Assembly: GCF_017086365.1 (NCBI RefSeq)
Contig: NZ_CP070969.1
Coordinates: forward strand, 2,666,001 to 2,730,000
Direction of reading: 5' to 3'
DNA length: 64,000 nucleotides
Origin: Paenibacillus tianjinensis
GTDB lineage: Bacteria; Bacillota; Bacilli; Paenibacillales; Paenibacillaceae
Made by a program: the position numbers and the translations under genes. Position 1 is the first letter of the stretch; each line of letters starts with the position of its first letter. Below are positions 49,191-57,257 of this stretch, piece after piece. The notes under the pieces are model-generated. The model saw only the letters and a list, made by a program, of their open reading frames with translations, did not search any database and was not told the DNA's origin.

Positions 49191-50382
49191 CAGCATACAC
49201 CAGGGCAGACAACACCAATAATAGCAGCAGCAATATGGATTGCAGGCTCAGCAGCTGCGGAATCACGTTCCAGACGGTAAAAGGACTTAAGGTTTCCGGA
49301 GTTACTGCTGCCTCGGTACTGCTGATTGCCGGCAGAACAACAGCACGGACGTTTAGCAGCGGCTTCCACAGCAGAAAGGTAAAGGCGAAAGCGTACAAGC
49401 TATGCAGCAGCCGGACTGCGGCGTAGGGAATAAAACGGGCCTTGGCTTGTTTAAGTGCCGTCAATGATTGGAGCTGTCCGCAAATCCCGCTCCATCCCAG
49501 CGCTGCAGACAGGAGAGCCATGCCGGTTACACCCGTGGAACTAAAGACAAATGGCGCTGCGGCTTGTGTAGTCAGGGCATTGGCACCCAGATGGATCTCC
49601 AGAACACTGGCGGCCAGAGCCGTCGGCAGCTGTGGAAACAAGGTAGCTGCTATGTTGATGACCACGGAGAACATAATCATATAACCGCCGACGACCATCA
49701 GATTCTGGACGGCGGAAGCCACAGTTTCGCCAAGCAGCTTGCCGAAGCTGCGTCCATCCCGTTCCCGGGCCTCTAAGACAGCCTGATGGACACGTTTGGG
49801 TAGTGGTTTTATAACTCGTGTGATGTCTTGCGCTACGCTGTTTCTTCTGCCTGCGAATAGAGCAGCGGTGAATCCAGCGGCCAGGCCTGACAACCAGTGG
49901 ATGGCAAGCAGGGTATAACCGGCGGCAGGGCTGTGCAGGAAGGCAACCCCTACTACAATAACCAGAGTTACCGGGCTTGCAAAATGAGCCAGCGCGGCCA
50001 GACGTACGGCCTCCTTGTCTGATATACTGCCCTGCTTGTGTAGCTGCTGCACCCCTCCCGCACCTGCTGGGAATCCTGCAGTCATGCCTAGCGCCAGTGT
50101 CCACCCTCCGGCTCCGGGTAGGCGGAACACCTTGGTCATTAACGGCTCCAGCAGGACGCCGAAGCCATGAACAAAGCCTGAAGCGGTCAGCATTTCCGAT
50201 AAGATCAGGAAGGGCAGCAGTGCCGGGAAGATCAGCGTCCACCATAGCTTTAGGCCCTGCAAAGAAGCAGCAAAGGAGGACTCCGGTGCTGAGACGATGG
50301 CAACTGCCAGCAGAATGGCTGCAGCACCGGCCACGAAGGGTGCGGAGGCTGAAGTAAAGCGCCGTATTTTAACATTATTCAT
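49162..50382 (-). CDS. ylbJ: Sporulation integral membrane protein YlbJ
   Basis: 406 residues, ATG 50382 chosen because GAGGTGAT is 8 bp upstream. About eight to ten membrane helices in two repeats of a nucleoside-transporter-like gate domain (Pro-Ala-Leu-Leu-Pro-Phe; Thr-Ala-Gly-Phe-Pro-Ala-Gly-Ala; Gly-Trp-Ser-Gly-Ile-Cys-Gly-Gln). In Bacillus, YlbJ (SpoVV) moves dipicolinic acid into the forespore. Here it is inverted relative to coaD and overlaps it at the 3' ends. Confidence 0.92.
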   Translation of the reverse strand: MNNVKIRRFTSASAPFVAGAAAILLAVAIVSAPESSFAASLQGLKLWWTLIFPALLPFLILSEMLTASGFVHGFGVLLEPLMTKVFRLPGAGGWTLALGMTAGFPAGAGGVQQLHKQGSISDKEAVRLAALAHFASPVTLVIVVGVAFLHSPAAGYTLLAIHWLSGLAAGFTAALFAGRRNSVAQDITRVIKPLPKRVHQAVLEARERDGRSFGKLLGETVASAVQNLMVVGGYMIMFSVVINIAATLFPQLPTALAASVLEIHLGANALTTQAAAPFVFSSTGVTGMALLSAALGWSGICGQLQSLTALKQAKARFIPYAAVRLLHSLYAFAFTFLLWKPLLNVRAVVLPAISSTEAAVTPETLSPFTVWNVIPQLLSLQSILLLLLLVLSALVYAVTSSGRPAG

Positions 50383-50535
50383 TATGAGCATCACCTCTTC
50401 ATAACTTAGGACATGGGCTGAAGACTGTTATCAATTTATGCAGTGCAGACAACCATCATGCCATAGCCGGAAAAGGTGCAGCTTCTGAAGTTCGTTAGAA
50501 GGAAGCATAGAGCCGCGTGAAAGAAGGGAAAAGCA

Positions 50536-51573
50536 TTGAGGCAACAGAAACGCCGGGTAGGATTCCGCGCCATCGCCTACTTGTTTACTTTGGTGGTTAT
50601 ACTCTATGTTACAGTTTTTATGAATACCCCCTACATCGTATATCAGCCCGGCAGTGCCTCGGAAGTTGCGCCGATGATCAAGGTGCAGAATGCAGATAAG
50701 GATGAGAAGGGCACCTTTATGATGACAACGGTATCGGCCAGCTATGCCAATGTGGCTCTGCTAATTGCCTCTTTATTTAACTCCTATTCTGAGGTTGTCC
50801 TTAAAGAAACCCGGCTTGGAGATAAAACAGAGCAGGAGTATGCGGCTGAACAGGTGTACTATATGAATAGTTCGCAATCCTTCGCTGTACAGGCGGCATA
50901 TCATGCTGCGAATGTTCCTTATGAAGATATAGTGGATTATTTGTATGTATTCTCTGTACCGGACACGGACAATCAAAGTCAATTTCAGCCCGGCGACAAG
51001 ATTATCAGTGTAGAAGGCAAGCATATTGCGGATCCGGAGACTTTGTCAGCACTCTTATCCACCAGAAAAATTAGCGATCAAGTAGCGGTCGTGCTGCAGC
51101 GGGACGGCAAGGAAGTTAAAGAGCAGGTAACCCTGGTAGAGGTTAAGGATAAAGATACGGCTGCTGTAAAACCCGGTCTGGGAGTGGTAATCGGTGCAGT
51201 GCAGAAGGTTAAGCCTAAAGTAGCAGGCAAGGATGTCAGCTTTGTAGATACCAATGTTGGAGGACCGTCGGCTGGACTTATGTTTACGATGGAAATTTAC
51301 AACCAGCTTACGCCGGGAGATCTGTCCAAAGGACACCGGATAGCCGGCACAGGAACGATTGATGCGGACGGTAATGTTGGGCCTATTGGCGGGGTAAAGC
51401 ATAAGATTGTAGCTGCGGACCGCGAGAAGGCAGAGGTGTTTTTTGTCCCTGTCAAAAATTATGACGAAGCAAAAGCCAGAGCCGAAAAAATAGGCACCGA
51501 CATGAAGCTGGTGCCTGTATCTACGCTGAACGACGCGCTGAAATACATGGAGCAGCTGCCGGTTACACCCTAA
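50536..51573 (+). CDS. PDZ and Lon-type serine protease (YlbL/SepM family)
   Basis: 345 residues, TTG 50536 behind GAAGGGAAAA. One N-terminal membrane helix (~10-32), PDZ domain (~125-210: Phe-Gln-Pro-Gly-Asp-Lys-Ile-Ile-Ser-Val), and a Lon-type domain with catalytic Ser in Gly-Gly-Pro-Ser-Ala-Gly-Leu-Met and Lys in Gly-Gly-Val-Lys-His-Lys. Membrane protease of the type that trims peptides or clears membrane proteins. Divergent from ylbJ, convergent with tmcAL. Confidence 0.92.
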   Translation: MRQQKRRVGFRAIAYLFTLVVILYVTVFMNTPYIVYQPGSASEVAPMIKVQNADKDEKGTFMMTTVSASYANVALLIASLFNSYSEVVLKETRLGDKTEQEYAAEQVYYMNSSQSFAVQAAYHAANVPYEDIVDYLYVFSVPDTDNQSQFQPGDKIISVEGKHIADPETLSALLSTRKISDQVAVVLQRDGKEVKEQVTLVEVKDKDTAAVKPGLGVVIGAVQKVKPKVAGKDVSFVDTNVGGPSAGLMFTMEIYNQLTPGDLSKGHRIAGTGTIDADGNVGPIGGVKHKIVAADREKAEVFFVPVKNYDEAKARAEKIGTDMKLVPVSTLNDALKYMEQLPVTP

Positions 51574-52801
51574 CCGGCGGCTTGAAGTAATCGCTGTAAA
51601 GATCATTGCGCAGCGGACTGTCGAAAGCTCCGGCATATGCAGCCGCCGCCTGAATATCGCGTTCCAAGCCGTGATGGGAAAAGCCTGCCGGTGAGGTGAT
51701 AACGGGCCACGCGGCGCTTTGTTTCATGACTTTGAGCAGTTTGCGCCCGTTCTCCCGGAAACCGAGTATCCGGATATATTCTGGACCCTTGGCTAAAGTA
51801 GAAGGGGTCATTTCTTTTTTAGTGTGATTCAGCAGTGTATGAAGCAGCAGGCGCTGAAGGCGCGTATGCGTGTAGCGCTTGCTTTTTAAGGCTTCCAGGA
51901 GCCCGCTGATAGTGAACTGCTTCAGCTGCGGCATTACCCGCAGGAGACGGTTTTCCAGCCCCTCGTTCATATCCTGAAGCAGCTGCAGCTCTGCTGCGGT
52001 CCGGGTTACGAGCATATGGCGCAGGGGGTTCCGGAAGTCTTCCAGACTTACCGGACCTCTGCCGGCCGCATGCTCTCTTTCCAAGATGGACATGCTATAT
52101 TCCGGCATGTATGCAGCGGGTGATCCGCCTTCCTGGAGCAGGCGGCGGATCGCCGTGGCACTGGCAATGGACGTCCCGCTCTGCAGCGGGTCGTGAAACC
52201 CTGCGCCGGTGCGCGGCACGGTCAAGGGCTGCATCGCGCTCCCCAGCCGGCGCAGCGCGATGAGGTAGTGCAGGCCGAGGCTGTTGTTCGGCTGCCGCAG
52301 CAGCGCCTCGGCATTGAAGGGACTCCCGTGGCCGCCGGGAGTCCCTTCCCAAGCCGCTGCCGCCGCTGCGCTGTAGGCGGCAGGGAAGCTCGCTCCGAGC
52401 GCCATGCGGCGGCGGATCTCGGACTGCAGCTCGCTGCTCTCTTCGGCCAGGAATGCGGCCAGCGGGAGCAGCTCACCCAGAGCGCCGGCTTCGGAGCCGA
52501 AGCACAGGCTGTCCACGACCCCGGTCGCTTCCAGCAGTGAGACTGCTCCGAAGGCAAACCATTCCGCCGGCTGCAGGGCATAGGCAACCGGCAGCTCAAT
52601 GACGAGGTCGGCGCCCATATGCAGCGCCATTTCCGTGCGGGCCCGCTTGCTGACCACCGCCGGCTCACCGCGCTGGGTGAACGGGCCGCTCATTACGATA
52701 ATGGCGCTGTCCGCGCCAGACAATCGTTTGGCCTCGTTAAAATGATGGACATGCCCGTTATGTAAAGGGTTATATTCGGCTATAATACCAACAGTAGTCA
52801 C
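51563..52801 (-). CDS. tmcAL: tRNA(Met) cytidine acetate ligase (TmcAL/YlbM)
   Basis: 412 residues, GTG 52801 behind TTTGGAGTG; the frame is open to 52999 but the family starts at Thr-Val-Gly-Ile-Ile-Ala-Glu-Tyr-Asn-Pro. The nucleotidyltransferase motif is His-Asn-Gly-His-Val-His-His. Middle segment Arg-Thr-Gly-Ala-Gly-Phe-His-Asp and Ala-Thr-Ala-Ile-Arg complete the family pattern. It uses ATP and acetate to make N4-acetylcytidine at wobble position 34 of elongator tRNA-Met. The codons around 52100-52700 are markedly GC-rich compared with its neighbours. Ends 10 bp inside the convergent protease gene. Confidence 0.93.
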   Translation of the reverse strand: MTTVGIIAEYNPLHNGHVHHFNEAKRLSGADSAIIVMSGPFTQRGEPAVVSKRARTEMALHMGADLVIELPVAYALQPAEWFAFGAVSLLEATGVVDSLCFGSEAGALGELLPLAAFLAEESSELQSEIRRRMALGASFPAAYSAAAAAAWEGTPGGHGSPFNAEALLRQPNNSLGLHYLIALRRLGSAMQPLTVPRTGAGFHDPLQSGTSIASATAIRRLLQEGGSPAAYMPEYSMSILEREHAAGRGPVSLEDFRNPLRHMLVTRTAAELQLLQDMNEGLENRLLRVMPQLKQFTISGLLEALKSKRYTHTRLQRLLLHTLLNHTKKEMTPSTLAKGPEYIRILGFRENGRKLLKVMKQSAAWPVITSPAGFSHHGLERDIQAAAAYAGAFDSPLRNDLYSDYFKPPVRV

Positions 52802-52894
52802 GGTCGTGTCACTCCAAATTCCTAATTGATATATTAATTCATTAGTTATATCATAAGTTGTCCAGCTTCTTGAAACAATATAAAGGAAAAATGG

Positions 52895-52924
52895 TTGACA
52901 AAGATCGGTAATTCTAGGTATAAT
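52895..52924 (+). promoter_or_regulatory. Promoter of ylbN-rpmF
   Basis: TTGACA (52895-52900), 18-bp spacer, TATAAT (52919-52924), both perfect hexamers. Confidence 0.8.
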
Positions 52925-52951
52925 AATTTTTGTTTGTTTGGAGTGATGATT

Positions 52952-53473
52952 ATGAAGATTCACTTTCGCAAAATGGCAAATGCCGACGAGTCTCTGCAAT
53001 TCCAGGAAACCCTGGATGTCAGCGAGCTTGTCAGAGGGCGGAAGGATATACTTGCTGTTGCACCACTCTCAGTGAACCTTAAAGCGCTGCCCGCGGAAAC
53101 CGATAGTGTGAACGTGGTGGGAACATTGGAAGGAAATGTGGACATGTTATGTGCACGTTGCCTCTGTGAGGTGAACAGCAAATTGAACATTCCTTTTGCT
53201 GAGACTTTCAAATGGCTCAAGCAGCCGATTCTTCCCGAAGATGAAGATGAAGAACTCATTTACATCACGGATGAGACTGTGGATCTTGTTCCGTATGTGG
53301 AAGAAAACTTCGTACTGCACTTGCCGGATTCGGTATTGTGCAAGGCAGACTGTCTTGGTCTTTGTCAGAAATGCGGACAAAATTTGAACGAAGGCACCTG
53401 CAGTTGCGACAACACAGTGATCGATCCTCGACTCGCTGCGTTGAAAGGATTCTTTACCAAGCAAGATGACTAA
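52952..53473 (+). CDS. ylbN: DUF177/YceD-family protein YlbN
   Basis: 173 residues, ATG 52952 behind TTGGAGTGATG. Hallmarks: Cys-Ala-Arg-Cys-Leu (about 69-73), acidic Glu-Asp-Glu-Asp-Glu stretch, Val-Asp-Leu-Val-Pro-Tyr-Val-Glu-Glu, and a C-terminal Cys-Xaa-Xaa-Cys-Gly cluster likely binding Zn. YceD proteins are co-transcribed with rpmF almost universally and are tied to 23S rRNA/ribosome homeostasis. rpmF follows 53 bp downstream. Confidence 0.95.
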   Translation: MKIHFRKMANADESLQFQETLDVSELVRGRKDILAVAPLSVNLKALPAETDSVNVVGTLEGNVDMLCARCLCEVNSKLNIPFAETFKWLKQPILPEDEDEELIYITDETVDLVPYVEENFVLHLPDSVLCKADCLGLCQKCGQNLNEGTCSCDNTVIDPRLAALKGFFTKQDD

Positions 53474-53526
53474 GAACAAATCCCGGGTTATAACGGGTCA
53501 ACAACACATTCAGGAGGTCGAAAACA

Positions 53527-53700
53527 ATGGCAGTACCACAACGTAGAACGTCCAAAACACGCCGTGACAAGCGTCGTACACACTTTAAACTGGTAGTACC
53601 AGGTATGGTGAAATGTGAACAATGCGGAGAGCTTAAACTGGCTCACCACGTTTGCAAAGTTTGCGGAACTTACAAAGCTAGAGAGATCATCAAACAATAG
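53527..53700 (+). CDS. rpmF: 50S ribosomal protein L32
   Basis: 57 residues, ATG 53527 behind AGGAGG. N-terminus [10 protein letters not shown] and two Cys pairs (Cys-Glu-Gln-Cys-Gly and Cys-Lys-Val-Cys-Gly) for Zn, the four-Cys form. The terminator directly downstream has been split by an IS3 element (see 53730-56375). Confidence 0.98.
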   Translation: MAVPQRRTSKTRRDKRRTHFKLVVPGMVKCEQCGELKLAHHVCKVCGTYKAREIIKQ

Positions 53701-53714
53701 TTTTTAATAAAAGG

Positions 53715-53729
53715 TAGCACTTCATCTTC
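53715..53729 (+). terminator. 5' half of the rpmF terminator, split by an insertion
   Basis: TAGCACTTCAT (53715-53725) is the 5' arm. Its partner GTGGGGTGCTA (56382-56392) and the eight-T run (56393-56400) lie on the far side of the IS element. Joined, they form an 11-bp stem with three G-T pairs. Confidence 0.7.
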
Positions 53730-53766
53730 TGGTCAAGACCCCATTTAGTAGACATTGAAAAAAGAC

Positions 53767-54081
53767 CTAGGCTACAAGCTGATTCCTGTACTCAACAGGA
53801 GTCAGCTTGTTTAGTTTTCGTTGTGCTCTATCTTCATTGTAAAAACGTATATACTCCTCAATTCTTCTTTGTGCCTCAGCGATACTTCGTATATCATAAG
53901 GATAGAGTGCTTCGACTTTAAGATGAGAGAAGAAGCTCTCGATGGAGGCATTGTCATAACAATTTCCTCGGCGTGACATGCTGATTTGGGCGCCAACCTG
54001 TGGCAGCATGTCGTGGTATGCATGGGACGTGTACTGGCATCCCTGGTCGCTGTGAACGATCAGTCCAGTCACGTCTTTATG
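53767..54081 (-). pseudogene. IS3 transposase OrfB, C-terminal part
   Basis: Contains the second catalytic Asp (His-Ser-Asp-Gln-Gly-Cys-Gln-Tyr) and catalytic Glu (Ile-Glu-Ser-Phe-Phe-Ser-His-Leu-Lys) of the DDE domain. The frame is continuous with the N-terminal part at 55450-56028 once the IS256 element and one target copy (1368 bp, a multiple of three) are removed, giving 297 residues. Confidence 0.88.
54074..54081 (+). repeat. Left copy of the 8-bp target duplication of the IS256-family element
   Basis: TCTTTATG here and at 55442-55449. Confidence 0.9.
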
Positions 54082-55441
54082 GAGTCTGTAAAATATATTG
54101 TGTAAACTCTCAAACCCATTAAAATGGAAGTAAGAGAAAGGTTGGGGAGAACACATGGGACTTTGGACAAAACAACAGTTACGGGAATTTATTAAGGAAA
54201 ACAACTTGGTAAGCGCACAGGATGCGCAGAATGCTCTAAAAGAGCTATTTGCGGAGACGATTCAGGAGATGCTGGAAGCCGAAATGGACACTCATTTAGG
54301 CTACGGAAAGCATGAAGTGAAGGCGAAGCTCACGCCAAACAGCCGTAACGGAAAGAGCCGTAAAACGGTTGTCAGTGAGTACGGGGAACAGGAAATCGCT
54401 ATCCCTCGTGACCGTCTGGGTGAGTTTGAGCCACTTGTCGTCAAGAAGCATCAGTCGAACGTAACCGGCATCGAAGAGCAAATCATCGCTCTGTACGCCA
54501 AAGGGATTAGTACCCGAGAAATTCAGGATCACCTGGGGCAGATGTATGGCATTGAGGTGTCGCCTACGCTCATTTCCAATGTCACAAATAAGATTGTTCC
54601 TCTCATTAAAGAATGGCAGAATCGGCCTCTGCAAGGCGTTTACGCTGTTGTCTATCTGGATGCGATCCACTTCAAAGTCAAGCAAGACGGGGCCATTATC
54701 AACAAGGCTGCCTACATGGTCATTGGCATTGATCTGGACGGAAACAAAGACGTGCTGGGCATGTGGATTGGTGAGAACGAGTCCTCCAAGTTCTGGCTCA
54801 GCGTGCTGAATGAACTCAAGAATCGTGGAGTGGGGGACATTCTCATTATCTGTGTGGATAACCTGTCCGGGTTCTCTCAAGCGATTGCGGCCTGCTATCC
54901 CCAAACTGAAATCCAGAAGTGTATTATTCACCAAATCCGCAGCTCTACACGGTACGTGTCTTACAAGGATATTAAGAAGGTGACCGCCGACTTAAAGCCT
55001 ATATACAAGGCAGCTACCGAGGAAGGTGCCTTGCTTGAACTCGACCGTTTTGAGGAAGTCTGGGGGGCGAAATATCCCCTCATTATCCGTTCGTGGCGGA
55101 CGAATTGGGACGAACTTGCTACTTTTTTCAAGTACCCGCCTGAGATACGTAAACTGATTTACACCACCAATATGATTGAGAGTTACCACCGTCAGCTTCG
55201 TAAAGTAACCAAAGGAAAGAGCATCTTTCCTACCGATGAAGCTCTGCTAAAAATGCTCTATCTGGCCACCGTCGATGTCACTCGAAAATGGACTGGACGT
55301 GTCCAAAACTGGGGCCAAATGCTGCTCCAGCTTTCGGTATTTTTCCCAGACCGGGTCGGTCAACACTTGCGTTAGATTCGCGACTTCCCCCTCGGGGGAA
55401 TCTGTGCTTAAAAGAGTTTACACAAAATTATTGACAGACCC
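54082..55441 (+). mobile_element. IS256-family insertion sequence (1360 bp)
   Basis: Terminal inverted repeats of about 29 bp (24 matches) run from GAGTCTGT at the left and GGGTCTGT on the opposite strand at the right, both containing TTGTGTAAACTCT. An 8-bp target duplication TCTTTATG flanks it. The intact transposase gene and clean duplication show a recent insertion into the IS3 orfB. Confidence 0.93.
54155..55375 (+). CDS. IS256-family transposase
   Basis: 406 residues, ATG 54155 behind AGGTTGGGGAG. Family features: Glu-Met-Asp-Thr-His-Leu-Gly-Tyr, Arg-Asn-Gly-Lys-Ser, Gly-Ile-Ser-Thr-Arg-Glu-Ile; DDE residues in Leu-Asp-Ala-Ile-His-Phe, Cys-Val-Asp-Asn-Leu-Ser-Gly-Phe and Thr-Asn-Met-Ile-Glu-Ser. 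Full length without stops, so probably active. Confidence 0.96.
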   Translation: MGLWTKQQLREFIKENNLVSAQDAQNALKELFAETIQEMLEAEMDTHLGYGKHEVKAKLTPNSRNGKSRKTVVSEYGEQEIAIPRDRLGEFEPLVVKKHQSNVTGIEEQIIALYAKGISTREIQDHLGQMYGIEVSPTLISNVTNKIVPLIKEWQNRPLQGVYAVVYLDAIHFKVKQDGAIINKAAYMVIGIDLDGNKDVLGMWIGENESSKFWLSVLNELKNRGVGDILIICVDNLSGFSQAIAACYPQTEIQKCIIHQIRSSTRYVSYKDIKKVTADLKPIYKAATEEGALLELDRFEEVWGAKYPLIIRSWRTNWDELATFFKYPPEIRKLIYTTNMIESYHRQLRKVTKGKSIFPTDEALLKMLYLATVDVTRKWTGRVQNWGQMLLQLSVFFPDRVGQHLR

Positions 55442-55449
55442 TCTTTATG
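55442..55449 (+). repeat. Right copy of the 8-bp target duplication
   Basis: TCTTTATG, identical to 54074-54081. Confidence 0.9.
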
Positions 55450-56028
55450 TGTTTCAAAGGCCTTTCTAAACGTCTCTAATACAAGTGGATTGTCGTTACA
55501 TCTGCTAATGTGGTATCCGACGATCTCGTTATTCCACAAATCCTTGATGGCTGATAAGTAAATTTTCTCATCGAATACCCGATATTGTGTAACATCCGTT
55601 ACCCATTTCTGGTTGGGTTTATCCGCTTTGAAATTTCTTTTCAGTAGATTCTCTGCGACTCTTCCATCCGAAACTGCTGCCTCATAGGTTGTTCTATGGA
55701 CGTACTTACGGCGTATAATCGCCTTAATACGAAGCTCCTGCATGAGTCGTAAAACCTTCTTGTGATTCACGACAAGGTGATATTGGCGGTATAACTCATC
55801 CTGTATCCGACGGTATCCTACCGTCTTGTCCCGTTGCTCGTATATGGCTTTGATCTTACGTTTCAACTCTTGGTCTGGATCCTTTTCCTTGCGCTTCAGA
55901 TAAGCATAGTAACCGCTTCTGTGGACCCCTAAATATCCACAGAGTTCCTTTACGGTCTGCTTATGCTTCAGTTCGTCGATGACAACATATCTATCCTTCA
56001 ACCCTCCCGATTCAAGATTTGTAACCAC
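55450..56028 (-). pseudogene. IS3 transposase OrfB, N-terminal part
   Basis: Starts within the end of orfA. Carries the HTH-like region (Gly-Val-His-Arg-Ser-Gly-Tyr-Tyr-Ala) and the first catalytic Asp in Trp-Val-Thr-Asp-Val-Thr-Gln-Tyr. Read-through into the IS256 element would give a truncated protein lacking the remaining catalytic residues. Confidence 0.88.
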
Positions 56029-56300
56029 TTTTTTAGAACGTCTACCTCCAACTGTAAACGACGTAGTTCTCGCTCTTGCTCTGTTTCAGACCTGTGCGGA
56101 TCTCCACGTCTATCCTGAAAAGAGTCTTTTCCCTTTGCCCGATACTTCCTCACCCAGACACTGACACGCTTCCTGTCATTAATATCCAGGTGTTCTGTAA
56201 TCTTTCTGCAGCACCATCCTTCCTCCATAAACAGTCGAACAGCTTCTACTTTCACAGACTCAGGATAATGCTTAAACTTCTGACCTTTCTTAGCTGGCAT
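55998..56300 (-). CDS. IS3 transposase OrfA
   Basis: 100 residues, ATG 56300 behind AGGGGGTG. HTH (Ala-Val-Arg-Leu-Phe-Met-Glu-Glu-Gly-Trp ... Ile-Thr-Glu-His-Leu) and a C-terminal leucine zipper-like stretch (Leu-Arg-Arg-Leu-Gln-Leu-Glu-Val-Asp-Val-Leu-Lys). Overlaps orfB by 31 bp in another frame, the layout for programmed frameshifting. Confidence 0.9.
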   Translation of the reverse strand: MPAKKGQKFKHYPESVKVEAVRLFMEEGWCCRKITEHLDINDRKRVSVWVRKYRAKGKDSFQDRRGDPHRSETEQERELRRLQLEVDVLKKWLQILNREG

Positions 56301-56381
56301 AAAAATGCACCCCCTAGAATTACATCGGATTTACCCTGGGGTTTTTCCAATGTCTATTCTAAGGGGTGCACTTCACTTCTG

Positions 56382-56400
56382 GTGGGGTGCTATTTTTTTT
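56382..56400 (+). terminator. 3' half of the split rpmF terminator
   Basis: GTGGGGTGCTA followed by TTTTTTTT. Partner of 53715-53725. Confidence 0.7.
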
Positions 56401-56526
56401 GAGAATAATAGAAAGTACTTTAGCCATACTGCAAATGATCAGGCAGGGCGGGCATATGCAGGTTACGCAGTATGTCACTTTTAAGTCAATGCTTTATTTT
56501 TGCCGTCCCATGCTTTATACTACATA

Positions 56527-56543
56527 TTAGTACCTGGTTCTAA
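56527..56543 (+). promoter_or_regulatory. FapR operator
   Basis: TTAGTACCTGGTTCTAA is an 8-1-8 inverted repeat with one mismatch, matching the Bacillus FapR box. It sits just after a TATACT (56516-56521), so FapR would repress its own operon until malonyl-CoA binds. Confidence 0.88.
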
Positions 56544-56660
56544 AATGATTTTTTACCTTAATAGCTATGATAATAGCGGCCTTTTCTTTGGCCTGATGCT
56601 TTGATCTAATATAACGTTTCCGCTTGAGCATGTGCCAGGAGGTGAGCCGCCATAGAGCGG

Positions 56661-57257
56661 ATGTCCAAGAAAGAGCGCCAGCAGCAGCTGCTGCACATTA
56701 TAGATGGCAATCCATTTGTGACTGACCGTGAATTGACCCGGCAGCTCAAGGTCAGTATCCAGACCATACGGCTGGACCGGCTGGAGCTCGGTATTCCGGA
56801 ACTGCGCGAACGGATGAAGCAAATGGCAGAACACTCCTACGATCAGGTGCGTTCCCTGCCTCCTGACGAAGTGGTTGGGGATATTGTTGATTTGCAGCTG
56901 GACCGCAGCGGCATTTCCATATTCGAAATCCGTGAGGAGCATGTCTTCTCCAGAAACGGGATAGCCCGCGGCCACTATGTATTTGCACAGGCCAATTCGC
57001 TGGCAGTTGCCGTGATCAATGATGAGATTGCCCTGACGGCTTCCGCCGATATCCGTTTTGTACGTATGGTGCGGTTAGGCGAGAAATGTATTGCCAAAGC
57101 GCAGGTGCGTTCACTTGCTGGCCGGAACGGCAAGGCTGAAGTGGATGTGTTTACATATGTCGGAGAAGAACTGGTGTTTCAGGGCCATTTTGTTGTCTAC
57201 CGGTCTGCAATTGAAGAATACAGCGAAGGGGGAAACCGCAGTGCTGATCGCCATTGA
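56661..57257 (+). CDS. fapR: Fatty acid and phospholipid biosynthesis regulator FapR
   Basis: 198 residues from ATG 56661; AGGAGGTGA lies 14 bp upstream, rather far, so a non-standard upstream start cannot be excluded. N-terminal HTH (Leu-Lys-Val-Ser-Ile-Gln-Thr-Ile-Arg-Leu-Asp-Arg-Leu-Glu-Leu), connecting helix, and hot-dog effector domain (Ala-Arg-Gly-His-Tyr-Val-Phe-Ala-Gln-Ala-Asn-Ser-Leu) that binds malonyl-CoA or malonyl-ACP. First gene of fapR-plsX-fabH-fabD-fabG-acpP-fabF; overlaps plsX by 17 bp. Confidence 0.95.
   Translation: MSKKERQQQLLHIIDGNPFVTDRELTRQLKVSIQTIRLDRLELGIPELRERMKQMAEHSYDQVRSLPPDEVVGDIVDLQLDRSGISIFEIREEHVFSRNGIARGHYVFAQANSLAVAVINDEIALTASADIRFVRMVRLGEKCIAKAQVRSLAGRNGKAEVDVFTYVGEELVFQGHFVVYRSAIEEYSEGGNRSADRH

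Larger units (their letters stand above)
53730..56375 (-). mobile_element. IS3-family (IS150-group-like) insertion sequence, carrying a nested IS256-family element
   Basis: Ends are imperfect inverted repeats (left TGGTCAAGACCCC, right TGAAGTGCACCCC on the other strand, both continuing into TAGACATTG). A CTTC direct repeat flanks it (53726-53729 and 56376-56379). Without the inner element it is 1278 bp, right for an IS150-type element with two overlapping frames: orfA 55998-56300 and orfB split by the insertion. Inserted in the loop of the rpmF terminator. Confidence 0.85.
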
